A stretch of DNA of 48,339 nucleotides from Bacteroidota bacterium (GTDB lineage: Bacteria; Bacteroidota; Rhodothermia; Balneolales; Balneolaceae). Within the stretch, counting starts at the first letter, position 1. Each line of letters starts with the position of its first letter. Both the position numbers and the translations under genes were made by a program. The DNA lies in contig PZPG01000011.1 in the NCBI GenBank assembly GCA_003045995.1, positions 1,351 through 49,689 on the forward strand, written 5' to 3'. Positions 15,817-23,534 of this stretch are shown here, piece after piece. The notes beneath the pieces are model-generated. The model was not told the origin of the DNA and did no database searches. It saw only the letters and a program-made list of their open reading frames with translations.

Positions 15817-16952
15817 TGCTTTTTCACTTCATTGATCAGCTGAATCGTGCCTATAACATCCCTGGATTCGGGGCATTTGATTATATCACAACCCGGTCGG
15901 CGGTGGCGGCTGTGTTTGCGTTGTTGATAAGTCTGCTGATTGGGAAACGGATGATCGAGTGGCTTGGAAGGATGCAGTTGCGCGAGACGATTCGGGAGGA
16001 TATTGGCCTGGATTCGCATTTGTCGAAGGCTTCGACGCCGACGATGGGTGGTCTGATTCTGATTTTGGCGATGGCGGTTCCCTCGCTTTTGTGGATGGAT
16101 CTTACGAGTGTTTATACCTGGATGATTGTGATGGTGGTGGTAACGCTGGGGATTGTCGGGTTTGTGGATGATTACATTAAGGTAGTGAAGCGGAATAAAA
16201 CGGGTTTGGCAGGACGATTTAAGGTGGCGGGGCAGGTGACGGTGGGGCTTTCGCTGGGGGCGGTGCTCTACTGGTGGCCGGATTTTCAGGATTTTAATAC
16301 GCTGACGACGGTTCCGTTTTTGAAAAATGTGAATATCGATTATGCCATTTTTGGGGCGGAGTGGAGTTGGCTGGTGTATATCCCTCTGGTGATGCTGGTG
16401 ATTACCGCGGTGAGTAATGCGGCGAATCTGACGGACGGGCTGGATGGGTTGGCGACCGGAACGAGTGCGATTGCCGGGGTGATTTTGGGCATTTTTGCGT
16501 ACGTGTCGGGGCGGGTGGATTTTTCCAGCTTCCTGAACATTATGTATCTGCCAGGTGCGGGGGAACTGACGATTTTTGCAGCGTCGATGATTGGGGCTTG
16601 TATTGGATTTTTGTGGTACAACACGCATCCGGCGTCGGTGTTTATGGGCGATACAGGGTCGCTTGCATTGGGGGGCGGATTGGGTGCGCTTGCAATTATG
16701 ATTCATAAGGAGTTGCTGCTGCCGGTGATTTGCGGGGTGTTTTTTGTGGAGACGCTTTCGGTGATTCTCCAGACTACCTGGTTTAAGTATACCCGGCGGA
16801 AGTATGGCGAGGGGCGTCGGATTTTTTTGATGGCTCCGCTGCATCATCATTTTGAAAAACAGGGGCTTCCGGAGTCTAAAATTGTAGTTCGGTTTTGGAT
16901 TGTGGCCATTTTGATGGGAATTATCAGCCTTCTGACCCTAAAACTTCGATAA
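15816..16952 (+). CDS. mraY: Phospho-MurNAc-pentapeptide translocase MraY
   Basis: MraY transfers phospho-MurNAc-pentapeptide to undecaprenyl phosphate, forming lipid I at the inner face of the cytoplasmic membrane. The 378-residue polytopic protein shows STPTMGGL, the aspartate motif VGFVDDYIKV, NLTDGLDGLATG, FMGDTGSLALGG and the histidine loop MAPLHHHFEKQG. It has about ten membrane segments. The start overlaps the murE stop (TGATG), with GGGGAGG upstream. Codons end strongly in G or T. Confidence 0.98.
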   Translation: MLFHFIDQLNRAYNIPGFGAFDYITTRSAVAAVFALLISLLIGKRMIEWLGRMQLRETIREDIGLDSHLSKASTPTMGGLILILAMAVPSLLWMDLTSVYTWMIVMVVVTLGIVGFVDDYIKVVKRNKTGLAGRFKVAGQVTVGLSLGAVLYWWPDFQDFNTLTTVPFLKNVNIDYAIFGAEWSWLVYIPLVMLVITAVSNAANLTDGLDGLATGTSAIAGVILGIFAYVSGRVDFSSFLNIMYLPGAGELTIFAASMIGACIGFLWYNTHPASVFMGDTGSLALGGGLGALAIMIHKELLLPVICGVFFVETLSVILQTTWFKYTRRKYGEGRRIFLMAPLHHHFEKQGLPESKIVVRFWIVAILMGIISLLTLKLR

Positions 16953-16983
16953 CGGAAACAACGGAAACAAAACACTACGATTG

Positions 16984-18351
16984 ATGAAACCCTTCGAGCT
17001 TCGGCATAAACAGGTGGTCGTGATTGGCGCCGGCATCAGCGGGATGGCAGCAGCGGAGTTGTTGCACCGGCAGGGTGCGATACCGTTTGTGTCGGATAGC
17101 GGTGCGATCCGGCCGGAGCGAAGGGAGCGGCTTCAGCAGCTGGGGATTGCGTTTGAGCAGGGAGGGCATTCGGAGCGAGCACTGGCAGGCGATCTGCTGG
17201 TGGTAAGTCCGGGGGTTCCAAGAACCATTGCCCCGATCCGGGTCTATCGCGAGTCGGGGCGAAGCGTTTGGACAGAGCTGGAACTGGCTTGGCGGTACAA
17301 TCGCAGCCCGGTGGTTGCAGTCACAGGAACCAATGGCAAAACCACGGTAACGCGCTGGCTTGGGGATCTGTTTGAGCGGGGTGGAAAACCGGCGGTGGTG
17401 GCGGGGAATATCGGTGTTGCAGTGTCGGATGTGGCAGATCATACTGCGCCGGACGCGCATCTGCTGCTGGAAGTAAGTAGTTACCAGCTGGAATTTGTGG
17501 AGACGTTTCGCCCGGATGTGAGCATCATTCTGAATATCACTCCGGATCATATGGATTACTATGGAGGCCGGTTTGAGGACTATGCTGCCGCCAAGTTCCG
17601 GATCACCGAACATCAAACCGAAAACGACTTTTTTATAACCAATGCCGATGACGAGGTGATGTCGGCGTTTCTTCCTGAACTGAAAAAACGTGCCCGTCAT
17701 CCGCGGATACTCACTTTTTCTGCCCGAAACGAGGTGGAAGAGGGACTGTTTCTTCGCGGAGACACACTGATTTTCAAATTTAATCAAACAGAGGAACCAC
17801 TGATGCAGATACAGGAATTTCATTTGTCGGGACAGCACAATGTGATGAACGGGATGGCGGCGGCGCTGGCGGCCCGGGTATCGGAGATTAAAAACAGCGC
17901 GATACGCGAGAGTTTGACCCGGTTTGAGGGAGTGGAGCACCGGTTGGAGCCGGTTCGCGAGCTGGACGGCGTGACCTACATCAACGACAGCAAAGCGACC
18001 AATGTAAATGCAGTGTGGTTTGCACTGGATAGTTTTGACCAGCCAATGGTGCTCATTTTGGGTGGGCGGGACAAAGGGAACGACTATCGGGAACTGGAGG
18101 AGCAACTGCGCGAGAAAGTGCATACGGTCATCGCAATTGGAGAGGCAGCAGATGCGATTGAAGCACAGGTAGGACCGATGGTTCCGGAACTATTGCGAGC
18201 GGATTCGATGGGACAAGCCGTTCGGATGGCGCGCAAGCAGGCAAAACGCGGAGAACTGGTGATGCTGAGTCCAGCATGCTCCTCGTTTGACATGTTTGAA
18301 AATTTTGAAGACCGCGGGAATGCGTTCCGGCAGGCGGTGCTGGAGCTGTGA
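16984..18351 (+). CDS. murD: UDP-MurNAc-L-alanine:D-glutamate ligase MurD
   Basis: MurD adds D-glutamate to UDP-MurNAc-L-Ala in the cytoplasm. The 455-residue protein has an N-terminal nucleotide-sugar domain (VVVIGAGISGMAAAELL), the ATP loop AVTGTNGKTTVTRWL, EVSSYQLEF, the NITPDHMDYYG block and the C-terminal INDSKATNVNAV and SPACSSFDMFENFEDRG. The TTG-ATG pair at 16981 leaves the ATG at 16984 as the natural start. A 31-bp gap with a CGGAAACAA direct repeat separates it from mraY. Confidence 0.97.
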   Translation: MKPFELRHKQVVVIGAGISGMAAAELLHRQGAIPFVSDSGAIRPERRERLQQLGIAFEQGGHSERALAGDLLVVSPGVPRTIAPIRVYRESGRSVWTELELAWRYNRSPVVAVTGTNGKTTVTRWLGDLFERGGKPAVVAGNIGVAVSDVADHTAPDAHLLLEVSSYQLEFVETFRPDVSIILNITPDHMDYYGGRFEDYAAAKFRITEHQTENDFFITNADDEVMSAFLPELKKRARHPRILTFSARNEVEEGLFLRGDTLIFKFNQTEEPLMQIQEFHLSGQHNVMNGMAAALAARVSEIKNSAIRESLTRFEGVEHRLEPVRELDGVTYINDSKATNVNAVWFALDSFDQPMVLILGGRDKGNDYRELEEQLREKVHTVIAIGEAADAIEAQVGPMVPELLRADSMGQAVRMARKQAKRGELVMLSPACSSFDMFENFEDRGNAFRQAVLEL

Positions 18352-18431
18352 TGAAGCTCATCAACCCCTGAGGATATCAATCCTGAGATCATCAACCCCT
18401 GAAAGAATTCATACAAAAATACACCAACACC
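18352..18431. repeat. Short murD-ftsW spacer with 15-16 bp repeats
   Basis: Three degenerate copies are visible, two of them GCTCATCAACCCCTGA and GATCATCAACCCCTGA with GGATATCAATCCTGA between. The units contain CATCAACCCCTGA, which resembles the dispersed motif but lacks its G. Confidence 0.6.
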
Positions 18432-19625
18432 ATGATATACACATCCAAAAACAGCGATCTTAGCTCGATTCTCGGCTCCACGCCGGACGAGTTGGAGACA
18501 AAAGGACGCGGCAGTGACCGTGTGCTGCTGGTGAGTGTTGTGATGCTCATGATGATCGGTTCGCTTTCCGTCTATTCCGCGATTGCATATTTCGCACAGA
18601 GTTACGGCCAGCCGGCAGGATCTTTTATCACCGGTCACCTGATCAAGCTCGGTATGGCGTTTGTTGTGATGCTGATCGTATCCAAGATGGATTATCATTT
18701 TCTGGCCCGTCTCAGCAAACCGATGCTGCTGGTAAGCTGGGGGTTGCTAATCTTCGTGATGCTCTATGGCGAAACGGTGTTTGGTGCACGCCGGTCACTC
18801 TCCGTGGGCGGACTTTCGTTTCAACCGTCCTCCCTGGCCGCGGTGTCACTCATTTTGTACCTCAGTACCCTCATCATAAGCAAACAGGAGTACATTAAGG
18901 ATTTCAAGCGCTCGTTTGTGCCGGCGATGGTTTGGACAAGCATTACCTGCCTGCTCATCGCACTGGAGGATTTCAGCAGCGCGGCTCTTTTGATGGTCAT
19001 TTCGATGGCTCTGCTGTTTGTAGGTCGCATGCACCTTATGCAGATCGGAGTCCTCATCCTGGTTGGTATACTGGGAGCGGGTGGATTGATTTTCAGTTCG
19101 GCCGAGCGGACAGCACGCGTGGAGCAGTATCTCGAACAGATCGTAACTGTGCAGTCCGGGGAGATTGCCCAGGGCGAAGGCTACCAGTCGCAGCAGGCCC
19201 AGATCGCCATTGCTCAGGGGGGCATCCTTGGCGTGGGCATTGGAAAAAGTACACAGCGGGACTTTCTGCCGGCACCCTACAACGATTTCATCTACGCCAT
19301 CATCGCCGAGGAGTACGGCCTGATCGGCTCCGGCGTAGTGCTGTTCCTTTTTGTCGTAATTCTGTTCCGCGGCTTTGTGAAGATCGCTGCCAAGGCCAAA
19401 GATCAGCTCGGCTTGCTGCTTGCAACAGGAGCTACGCTGTACATCACACTCTACGGATTTGTGAATGCGGCAGTGGCTGGCGGGCTATTCCCCGTTACGG
19501 GGTTGCCGATGCCGTTTGTAAGCTATGGAGGTACAGGAATGATCTTTGCCGGCGTGATGACCGGCATTTTGCTGAACATCTCCAAAGGGGTTCATCCCAA
19601 CAATCAACCGTTTTACATAGGGTGA
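18432..19625 (+). CDS. ftsW: Septal peptidoglycan polymerase FtsW (SEDS family)
   Basis: FtsW polymerises glycan strands from lipid II at the septum, together with FtsI. The 397-residue membrane protein has about ten helices and SEDS signatures: FGARRSLSVGGLSFQPS, the AEEYGLIGS segment, and PMPFVSYGGTGMIF near the C-terminus. A cytoplasmic N-terminal segment of about 30 residues precedes the first helix. It lies between murD and murG, so FtsW is favoured over RodA. Third positions favour C, unlike the neighbouring mraY. Confidence 0.95.
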   Translation: MIYTSKNSDLSSILGSTPDELETKGRGSDRVLLVSVVMLMMIGSLSVYSAIAYFAQSYGQPAGSFITGHLIKLGMAFVVMLIVSKMDYHFLARLSKPMLLVSWGLLIFVMLYGETVFGARRSLSVGGLSFQPSSLAAVSLILYLSTLIISKQEYIKDFKRSFVPAMVWTSITCLLIALEDFSSAALLMVISMALLFVGRMHLMQIGVLILVGILGAGGLIFSSAERTARVEQYLEQIVTVQSGEIAQGEGYQSQQAQIAIAQGGILGVGIGKSTQRDFLPAPYNDFIYAIIAEEYGLIGSGVVLFLFVVILFRGFVKIAAKAKDQLGLLLATGATLYITLYGFVNAAVAGGLFPVTGLPMPFVSYGGTGMIFAGVMTGILLNISKGVHPNNQPFYIG

Positions 19626-19626
19626 T

Positions 19627-21060
19627 ATGAGAGCTACCGGACACATATCGGAACCTGGATTGCGCGTGCTGATGGCTGCCGGAGGAACCGGTGGGCACGT
19701 GTACCCGGCTATTGCGATTGCCGATGCACTCCGTTCGCAGCTCGACTCTGTATCGGTTTTATTCGCAGGGACCAAAGACCGCATGGAATGGGTGGCCGTA
19801 CCAAAGGCGGGTTATCCCATCACCCCGATCTGGATCAGCGGCTTCCACAGGCGTCTGACCCTGCGTAACCTGCTGTTCCCTTTGAAAGTGATGGTGAGCC
19901 TTGTGCAAAGTTTGAAACTGATGATTCAATTTAAGCCAGACCTGGTGATTGCCTGTGGCGGATTTGTGTCCGGACCGATTGGCTGGGCTGCTGCGCGATG
20001 TGGAAAACGGCTGATGATTCAGGAGCAAAACAGCTATCCGGGTGTCACAAACCGGATGCTGGCCAAAGATGCCGACCTGATATTTACGGCGTTTGAAGAT
20101 GCCGCTGCCTACTTCCCCGCAGAGAAACCGGTGATACTCACCGGAAACCCAATCCGCCAGTCGATGCGTGTTGGGGATCCTGCCAAAGGAAAGAAGACCT
20201 ACGGACTGGATCCCGGTAAACCCTGCCTATTGGTGCTGGGAGGAAGTGGTGGTGCGCGGGAGATCAATGAGGCCCTGCTGCGAACGCTCCCGGAACTGCT
20301 TGGTCGTCTGAACCTTCAGGTGATCTGGCAGTGTGGCCCGGCGTACATCGAATCGGTCCAGGCACGGCTTCGCACGATGCTGGAAAATGGAGTTTTTGAT
20401 GGGACTTTGTCAAATGGGACAGAAAATTTTTCCCATTCCAGTTCGGATGTTTCCAACGTACAGGTACCCGGCTTACACGTTTCAGGCTACCTGAAAACGA
20501 TTGCCGATGCGTACAGTGCAGCCGATCTGGTGATCACCCGGGCCGGAGCCGGAACCTGCAGTGAACTGATGGTTCTGGGTAAAGCAGCGCTGCTTATCCC
20601 CTCCCCCAACGTCGCCGGAGATCACCAAACCAAGAATGCCCAATCCATGGCCGATGAAGGAGCCGCGGTCGTGCTGGCCGAAGCAGAGTTGGAAGACCAA
20701 TTGGTGAGTACCATTGAGGAACTTATTCAATCTCCGGAACGGCTTGTCAAACTCGCTTCTGCAGCGAAGGTGCTGGCCAAACCCAATGCGGCGCATGAGA
20801 TTGCCTGGGAGTGCCTAAAGAGATTGCAACGAGAAGATTCCGGTGCCGCGGGTGCGGAGTCCCATTCGGGGTTTGAAGCTGGCAAGCACAGACCATCTGC
20901 CACAACCGGAGTGCATCCGCATCAACCCGAGACCAAAAAACAGGGGGCCAAACAGAAACAGGGGGGCAAACAGAAACTGGGGCTAGAGCAGAAAGAGGGG
21001 CCAGTGCCGGAACAGGGGCCAGTGCAGAAACCACAATCCAAACCCGAGCGAGGCGTGTAA
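19627..21060 (+). CDS. murG: UDP-GlcNAc transferase MurG with a repeat-rich C-terminal tail
   Basis: MurG adds GlcNAc to lipid I to give lipid II on the inner face of the membrane. The N-terminal glycine loop GGTGGHVYPAIAIADAL, the IQEQNSYPGVTNR segment and the acceptor/donor block ITRAGAGTCSELMVLGKAALLIPSP identify it. The conserved fold ends near residue 395. The remaining about 80 residues are Gln/Lys/Gly-rich, encoded by five 18-bp units and preceded by the dispersed motif. There is also a Ser/Asn-rich insert near residue 260. It starts one base after ftsW ends. Confidence 0.97.
   Translation: MRATGHISEPGLRVLMAAGGTGGHVYPAIAIADALRSQLDSVSVLFAGTKDRMEWVAVPKAGYPITPIWISGFHRRLTLRNLLFPLKVMVSLVQSLKLMIQFKPDLVIACGGFVSGPIGWAAARCGKRLMIQEQNSYPGVTNRMLAKDADLIFTAFEDAAAYFPAEKPVILTGNPIRQSMRVGDPAKGKKTYGLDPGKPCLLVLGGSGGAREINEALLRTLPELLGRLNLQVIWQCGPAYIESVQARLRTMLENGVFDGTLSNGTENFSHSSSDVSNVQVPGLHVSGYLKTIADAYSAADLVITRAGAGTCSELMVLGKAALLIPSPNVAGDHQTKNAQSMADEGAAVVLAEAELEDQLVSTIEELIQSPERLVKLASAAKVLAKPNAAHEIAWECLKRLQREDSGAAGAESHSGFEAGKHRPSATTGVHPHQPETKKQGAKQKQGGKQKLGLEQKEGPVPEQGPVQKPQSKPERGV
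20920..20929 (+). repeat. Dispersed motif CATCAACCCG, copy 7 (coding)
   Basis: In murG it is read CAT CAA CCC GAG (His-Gln-Pro-Glu), the third possible frame. The longer context is GCATCCGCATCAACCCGAGA, followed by CCAAAAAACAGG, much like copy 1 upstream of uvrC. Confidence 0.8.
20938..21027. repeat. 18-bp tandem repeat in the MurG tail
   Basis: Five 18-bp units (AAACAGGGGGCCAAACAG, AAACAGGGGGGCAAACAG, and three more diverged) encode KQGAKQ-type repeats. The array begins eight bases after a dispersed motif. Confidence 0.88.
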
Positions 21061-21068
21061 GCAGAGCC

Positions 21069-22160
21069 ATGAAGAAACGCGAGCATCCTGCAATGATTAC
21101 AAAGCAACCGGTTTTCGGGCGCACCCGGCATATCCATATGGTGGGGATTGGCGGGATCGGAATGAGCGGGATGGCCGAGATTTTGCTGCTGCGCGGGTAT
21201 CATGTGTCGGGGTCGGACCGCAGCCGTAACGAGCAGACGGATCGGCTGGAATCGCTGGGGGCGGTGATTTATGAGGGGCATCGGGCGGAGCAGATTCAGG
21301 GGGCGGATGTGGTCGTGTATACCAGCGCAGTGAAAGCGGAGGAGAATGTAGAAACGGCTGCGGCACTGAGTGAGATGGTGCCAGTGATTAAGCGGGCGGA
21401 GATGCTGGCCGAGCTTATGCGTATGAAGTTTGGAATCGGTGTGGCAGGGACGCATGGGAAAACGACGACCACCACGATGTCGGGTCAGGTGATGCAGGCC
21501 GGGGGTTTGGATCCCACGATTATGGTGGGCGGGCGTGTGCATAGTTTTCAGAAAACGAATGCAGTTGTGGGTGCAGGGGACATCATGCTGGTGGAGGCCG
21601 ATGAGTATGACCGAACGTTTTTGAAGCTCTCCCCTTCGATGGTTGTGATTACCAATCTGGAAGCAGAACACCTAGATATCTACGCAGACCTAAACGATTT
21701 AAAGCAGGCATTTACCGAATTTGCCAATAAGGTTCCGTTTTATGGAGCGGTGATTTTGTGCATGGATGATCCAAACTTGCGCAGCATACTGCCCGATATT
21801 ACACGGCGGGTGATCCTTTACGGGCTTCATCCGAATGCCCGCGTGAGAGCGCTTGGAATAGAGTATGATCATTTTCAAACTCGGTTTGATGTAGAATTTG
21901 ACGGGCGGACGCTGGGCGAAATTGTGATGCAAGGCCCCGGTGAGCACAACGTGAAGAATGCTCTTGCCGCCATTGCGCTGGGGCTGGAACTGCAGATTCC
22001 ATTCCGGCAGATCGCGGAAGGGCTGGCGAACTTCCGGGGTGTGTTCCGGCGGTTTCAGCGTAAGCTGGAAAGTGAGCAGTTGCTGGTGATAGATGATTAT
22101 GCCCATCATCCCACCGAGGTACGGGCAACGTTGAACAGCATCAAAACCGGGCAACGTTGA
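21069..22160 (+). CDS. murC: UDP-MurNAc:L-alanine ligase MurC, N-terminal and central domains (frame broken)
   Basis: MurC adds L-alanine to UDP-MurNAc, the first peptide-side step of wall synthesis. This frame of 363 residues holds the Rossmann-like N-domain (HMVGIGGIGMSGMAEILL), the ATP loop GVAGTHGKTTTTTM, the EADEYDRTF and EHNVKNALAA blocks and the first part of the C-domain (IDDYAHHPTEVRATL). It then stops at 22158 because of an exact 26-bp tandem duplication (22125-22176). Removing one copy would join it in frame to the next reading frame as a 490-residue MurC of ordinary length. Either a sequencing or assembly artefact, an inactive gene, or a protein made in two parts is possible. Confidence 0.9.
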   Translation: MKKREHPAMITKQPVFGRTRHIHMVGIGGIGMSGMAEILLLRGYHVSGSDRSRNEQTDRLESLGAVIYEGHRAEQIQGADVVVYTSAVKAEENVETAAALSEMVPVIKRAEMLAELMRMKFGIGVAGTHGKTTTTTMSGQVMQAGGLDPTIMVGGRVHSFQKTNAVVGAGDIMLVEADEYDRTFLKLSPSMVVITNLEAEHLDIYADLNDLKQAFTEFANKVPFYGAVILCMDDPNLRSILPDITRRVILYGLHPNARVRALGIEYDHFQTRFDVEFDGRTLGEIVMQGPGEHNVKNALAAIALGLELQIPFRQIAEGLANFRGVFRRFQRKLESEQLLVIDDYAHHPTEVRATLNSIKTGQR

Positions 22161-22176
22161 ACAGCATCAAAACCGG
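22122..22176. repeat. 26-bp perfect tandem duplication splitting murC
   Basis: Bases 22125-22150 and 22151-22176 are identical. The periodicity extends back three further bases to 22122, giving 55 bp of perfect 26-bp period. Because 26 is not a multiple of three, the second copy shifts the frame and creates the TGA at 22158. The sense peptide of both copies is LNSIKTG, each in its own frame. Confidence 0.97.
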
Positions 22177-22567
22177 ATGGCCGGACCGGCGGGTAGTAGC
22201 CGTATTTCAGCCACATCTCTACTCACGCACGAAGGAGATGTACCGGGATTTCGGGCAGAGTTTTGGCGATGCGGATGTACTTGTGGTTACGGATGTGTAT
22301 CCGTCGCGTGAGGCTCCGATAGAGGGTGTGAGCGGGGGGCTGATTGCAGATGCAGCGCGGAATTATGGCACCCGGGAAGTGCACTATATCGAGCGCAAAG
22401 AGGACTTGGCGGACCGACTGCACGGGATTGTGGAGCCGGGCGATATTGTGATTACCATGGGTGCAGGCGATATCTACCGCTATGGTGAGCTTTTTGTGGA
22501 GCAAGTTCGGGAGCAAGTTCGGGAGCAGAACCCTTCAACAGTGAAGATCGAGGAGGAGACGCAATGA
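22157..22567 (+). CDS. murC: MurC C-terminal domain in a shifted frame
   Basis: This 136-residue frame supplies the rest of the MurC ligase C-domain: RVVAVFQPHLYSRTKEMYRD, VVTDVYPSREAPIEGVSG and VITMGAGDIYRYGELF. A TTG at 22157 overlaps the preceding TGA (TTGA), so re-initiation is conceivable, but no Shine-Dalgarno precedes it. A -1 shift between 22125 and 22158 would also join the frames; no canonical slippery heptamer is seen. Near the end a 12-bp direct repeat gives VREQVREQ. It overlaps ftsQ by ATGA. murB and ddl are not in the cluster here. Confidence 0.88.
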   Translation: MNSIKTGWPDRRVVAVFQPHLYSRTKEMYRDFGQSFGDADVLVVTDVYPSREAPIEGVSGGLIADAARNYGTREVHYIERKEDLADRLHGIVEPGDIVITMGAGDIYRYGELFVEQVREQVREQNPSTVKIEEETQ

Positions 22568-23439
22568 ACCGAAAGAATCAGGGCAACCGATCCGTAAAAT
22601 CTTTTTTACTCTTGTTTGCAGGGCTGGTCCTGCTGGCAGGTGCGGTCGCGGTTGGCATCACATACGAACGAAATATGACGCTGTATTCTGTGCATTTTGA
22701 GGGAGCTGTGCTAACCCCTGTCGAAGTTCTACAAGAGGTCTTCCCGGCCGACCCTGGCGTGCGTATCGACAGTCTCGATATGGAATTGCTGGCACAACCA
22801 CTAAGAGCGCTCCCGCATGTAAAGGAGGTTCGTTTTCGGCTTGATTCGAGAGGCCGCCTGCATGTGGACGTTCATGAGCGGCAGCCGGTCGGTGTGCTTG
22901 CAGACCGAACACCCGCAATGCTGGTGGATGCCGAAGGCGTAGCGATACCGATGGTGTACGGACTTCCTGTGGATCTTCCGCTGATCTACGGGGTTCCGCT
23001 GCCGGAAACTCGTGAAAGTGAGGGGCGCGGTGGTAGTGAGAGCCTTGGTGGTAGTGAGAACCTTGGCGGTAGTGAGAACCTTGGCGGTAGTGAGAGCCTT
23101 GGCGGTAATTCGATCCCTGGAGATAATGGAAACGATGGCGAGTCCATCACTCCGTTTTCCCAGGTGCGGGACTTGCTACTTGCTGCATCCAGTCGCTCGC
23201 TTATGGAGAAGTCACTGAGTGAAATTACCTGGTCGGAGGAGCAGGGTGTGGTTGCAATGAGTTCCGAGCGCTCCCTACTGCTGATTTTTGGACGGGGTGA
23301 TATGGATACCAAGTGGCGCCATTGGGAAGAATTTGCCGTGCAGGTATTGCCACGGGAGGAGTCGGCATCGTACCGATCGGTCGATTTCCGGTTTCGGGAT
23401 CAGATCGTCGCACGAACTACAGGAGGGGCTGATTTATGA
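22564..23439 (+). CDS. ftsQ: Division protein FtsQ
   Basis: The 291-residue bitopic protein has one membrane helix (about 13-35, FLLLFAGLVLLAGAVAVGIT) followed by a POTRA domain (LYSVHFEGAVLTPVEVLQEV) and the FtsQ beta domain (VDVHERQPVGVLADRTPAML). It links FtsL/FtsB to the divisome in the periplasm. A Gly/Ser/Glu repeat (GGSENLGGSESLGG, near residues 157-186) encoded by five 18-bp units interrupts the beta domain, which is unusual. Position between murC and ftsA supports the name. Confidence 0.9.
   Translation: MNRKNQGNRSVKSFLLLFAGLVLLAGAVAVGITYERNMTLYSVHFEGAVLTPVEVLQEVFPADPGVRIDSLDMELLAQPLRALPHVKEVRFRLDSRGRLHVDVHERQPVGVLADRTPAMLVDAEGVAIPMVYGLPVDLPLIYGVPLPETRESEGRGGSESLGGSENLGGSENLGGSESLGGNSIPGDNGNDGESITPFSQVRDLLLAASSRSLMEKSLSEITWSEEQGVVAMSSERSLLLIFGRGDMDTKWRHWEEFAVQVLPREESASYRSVDFRFRDQIVARTTGGADL
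23032..23121. repeat. 18-bp tandem repeat inside ftsQ
   Basis: Five in-frame units based on GGTAGTGAGAACCTTGGC (two of them identical) encode GSENLG repeats within the periplasmic part of FtsQ. Confidence 0.92.
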
Positions 23440-23531
23440 AGTACAAAAGTGAGGAACCGAAGAACCGAGGATCCAGAGCAAAAAGAGCATCTGCATCAAC
23501 CCGAAAAAGACAAAACCATGAGGGGATTTGA
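23436..23531 (+). CDS. Possible 31-residue basic micro-protein between ftsQ and ftsA
   Basis: An ATG overlaps the ftsQ stop (ATGA) and opens a 31-codon frame ending at a TGA three bases before the ftsA start. It begins MKYKSEEPKNRGSRAKRASA and is rich in Lys and Arg. It contains the dispersed motif, read Ser-Thr-Arg. It may be a real micro-protein, a device that keeps ribosomes moving to ftsA, or chance. No homologue is recognised. Confidence 0.3.
   Translation: MKYKSEEPKNRGSRAKRASASTRKRQNHEGI
23494..23503 (+). repeat. Dispersed motif CATCAACCCG(AA), copy 8
   Basis: It reads GCATCTGCATCAACCCGAAA in the ftsQ-ftsA spacer, followed by AAGACAAAACC. Together with copies 1, 7 and 11 it supports an extended form GCATCYGCATCAACCCGAA. 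Confidence 0.85.
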
Positions 23532-23534
23532 ATT

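Noticed and set aside
15372-16850. 492-codon minus-strand frame opposite murE/mraY
   Set aside because: Very basic, His/Pro/Arg/Gln-rich translation with no recognisable domain, lying across the end of murE and most of mraY. It results from their codon bias.
18352-18410. CATCAACCCC copies near ftsW as further dispersed motifs
   Set aside because: They differ at the last core base and continue CTGA instead of GAA, and occur as a local tandem repeat, so they were not counted.
22125-22160. Programmed frameshift site in murC
   Set aside because: No X-XXY-YYZ heptamer or downstream structure was seen. The perfect 26-bp duplication explains the frame change more simply.
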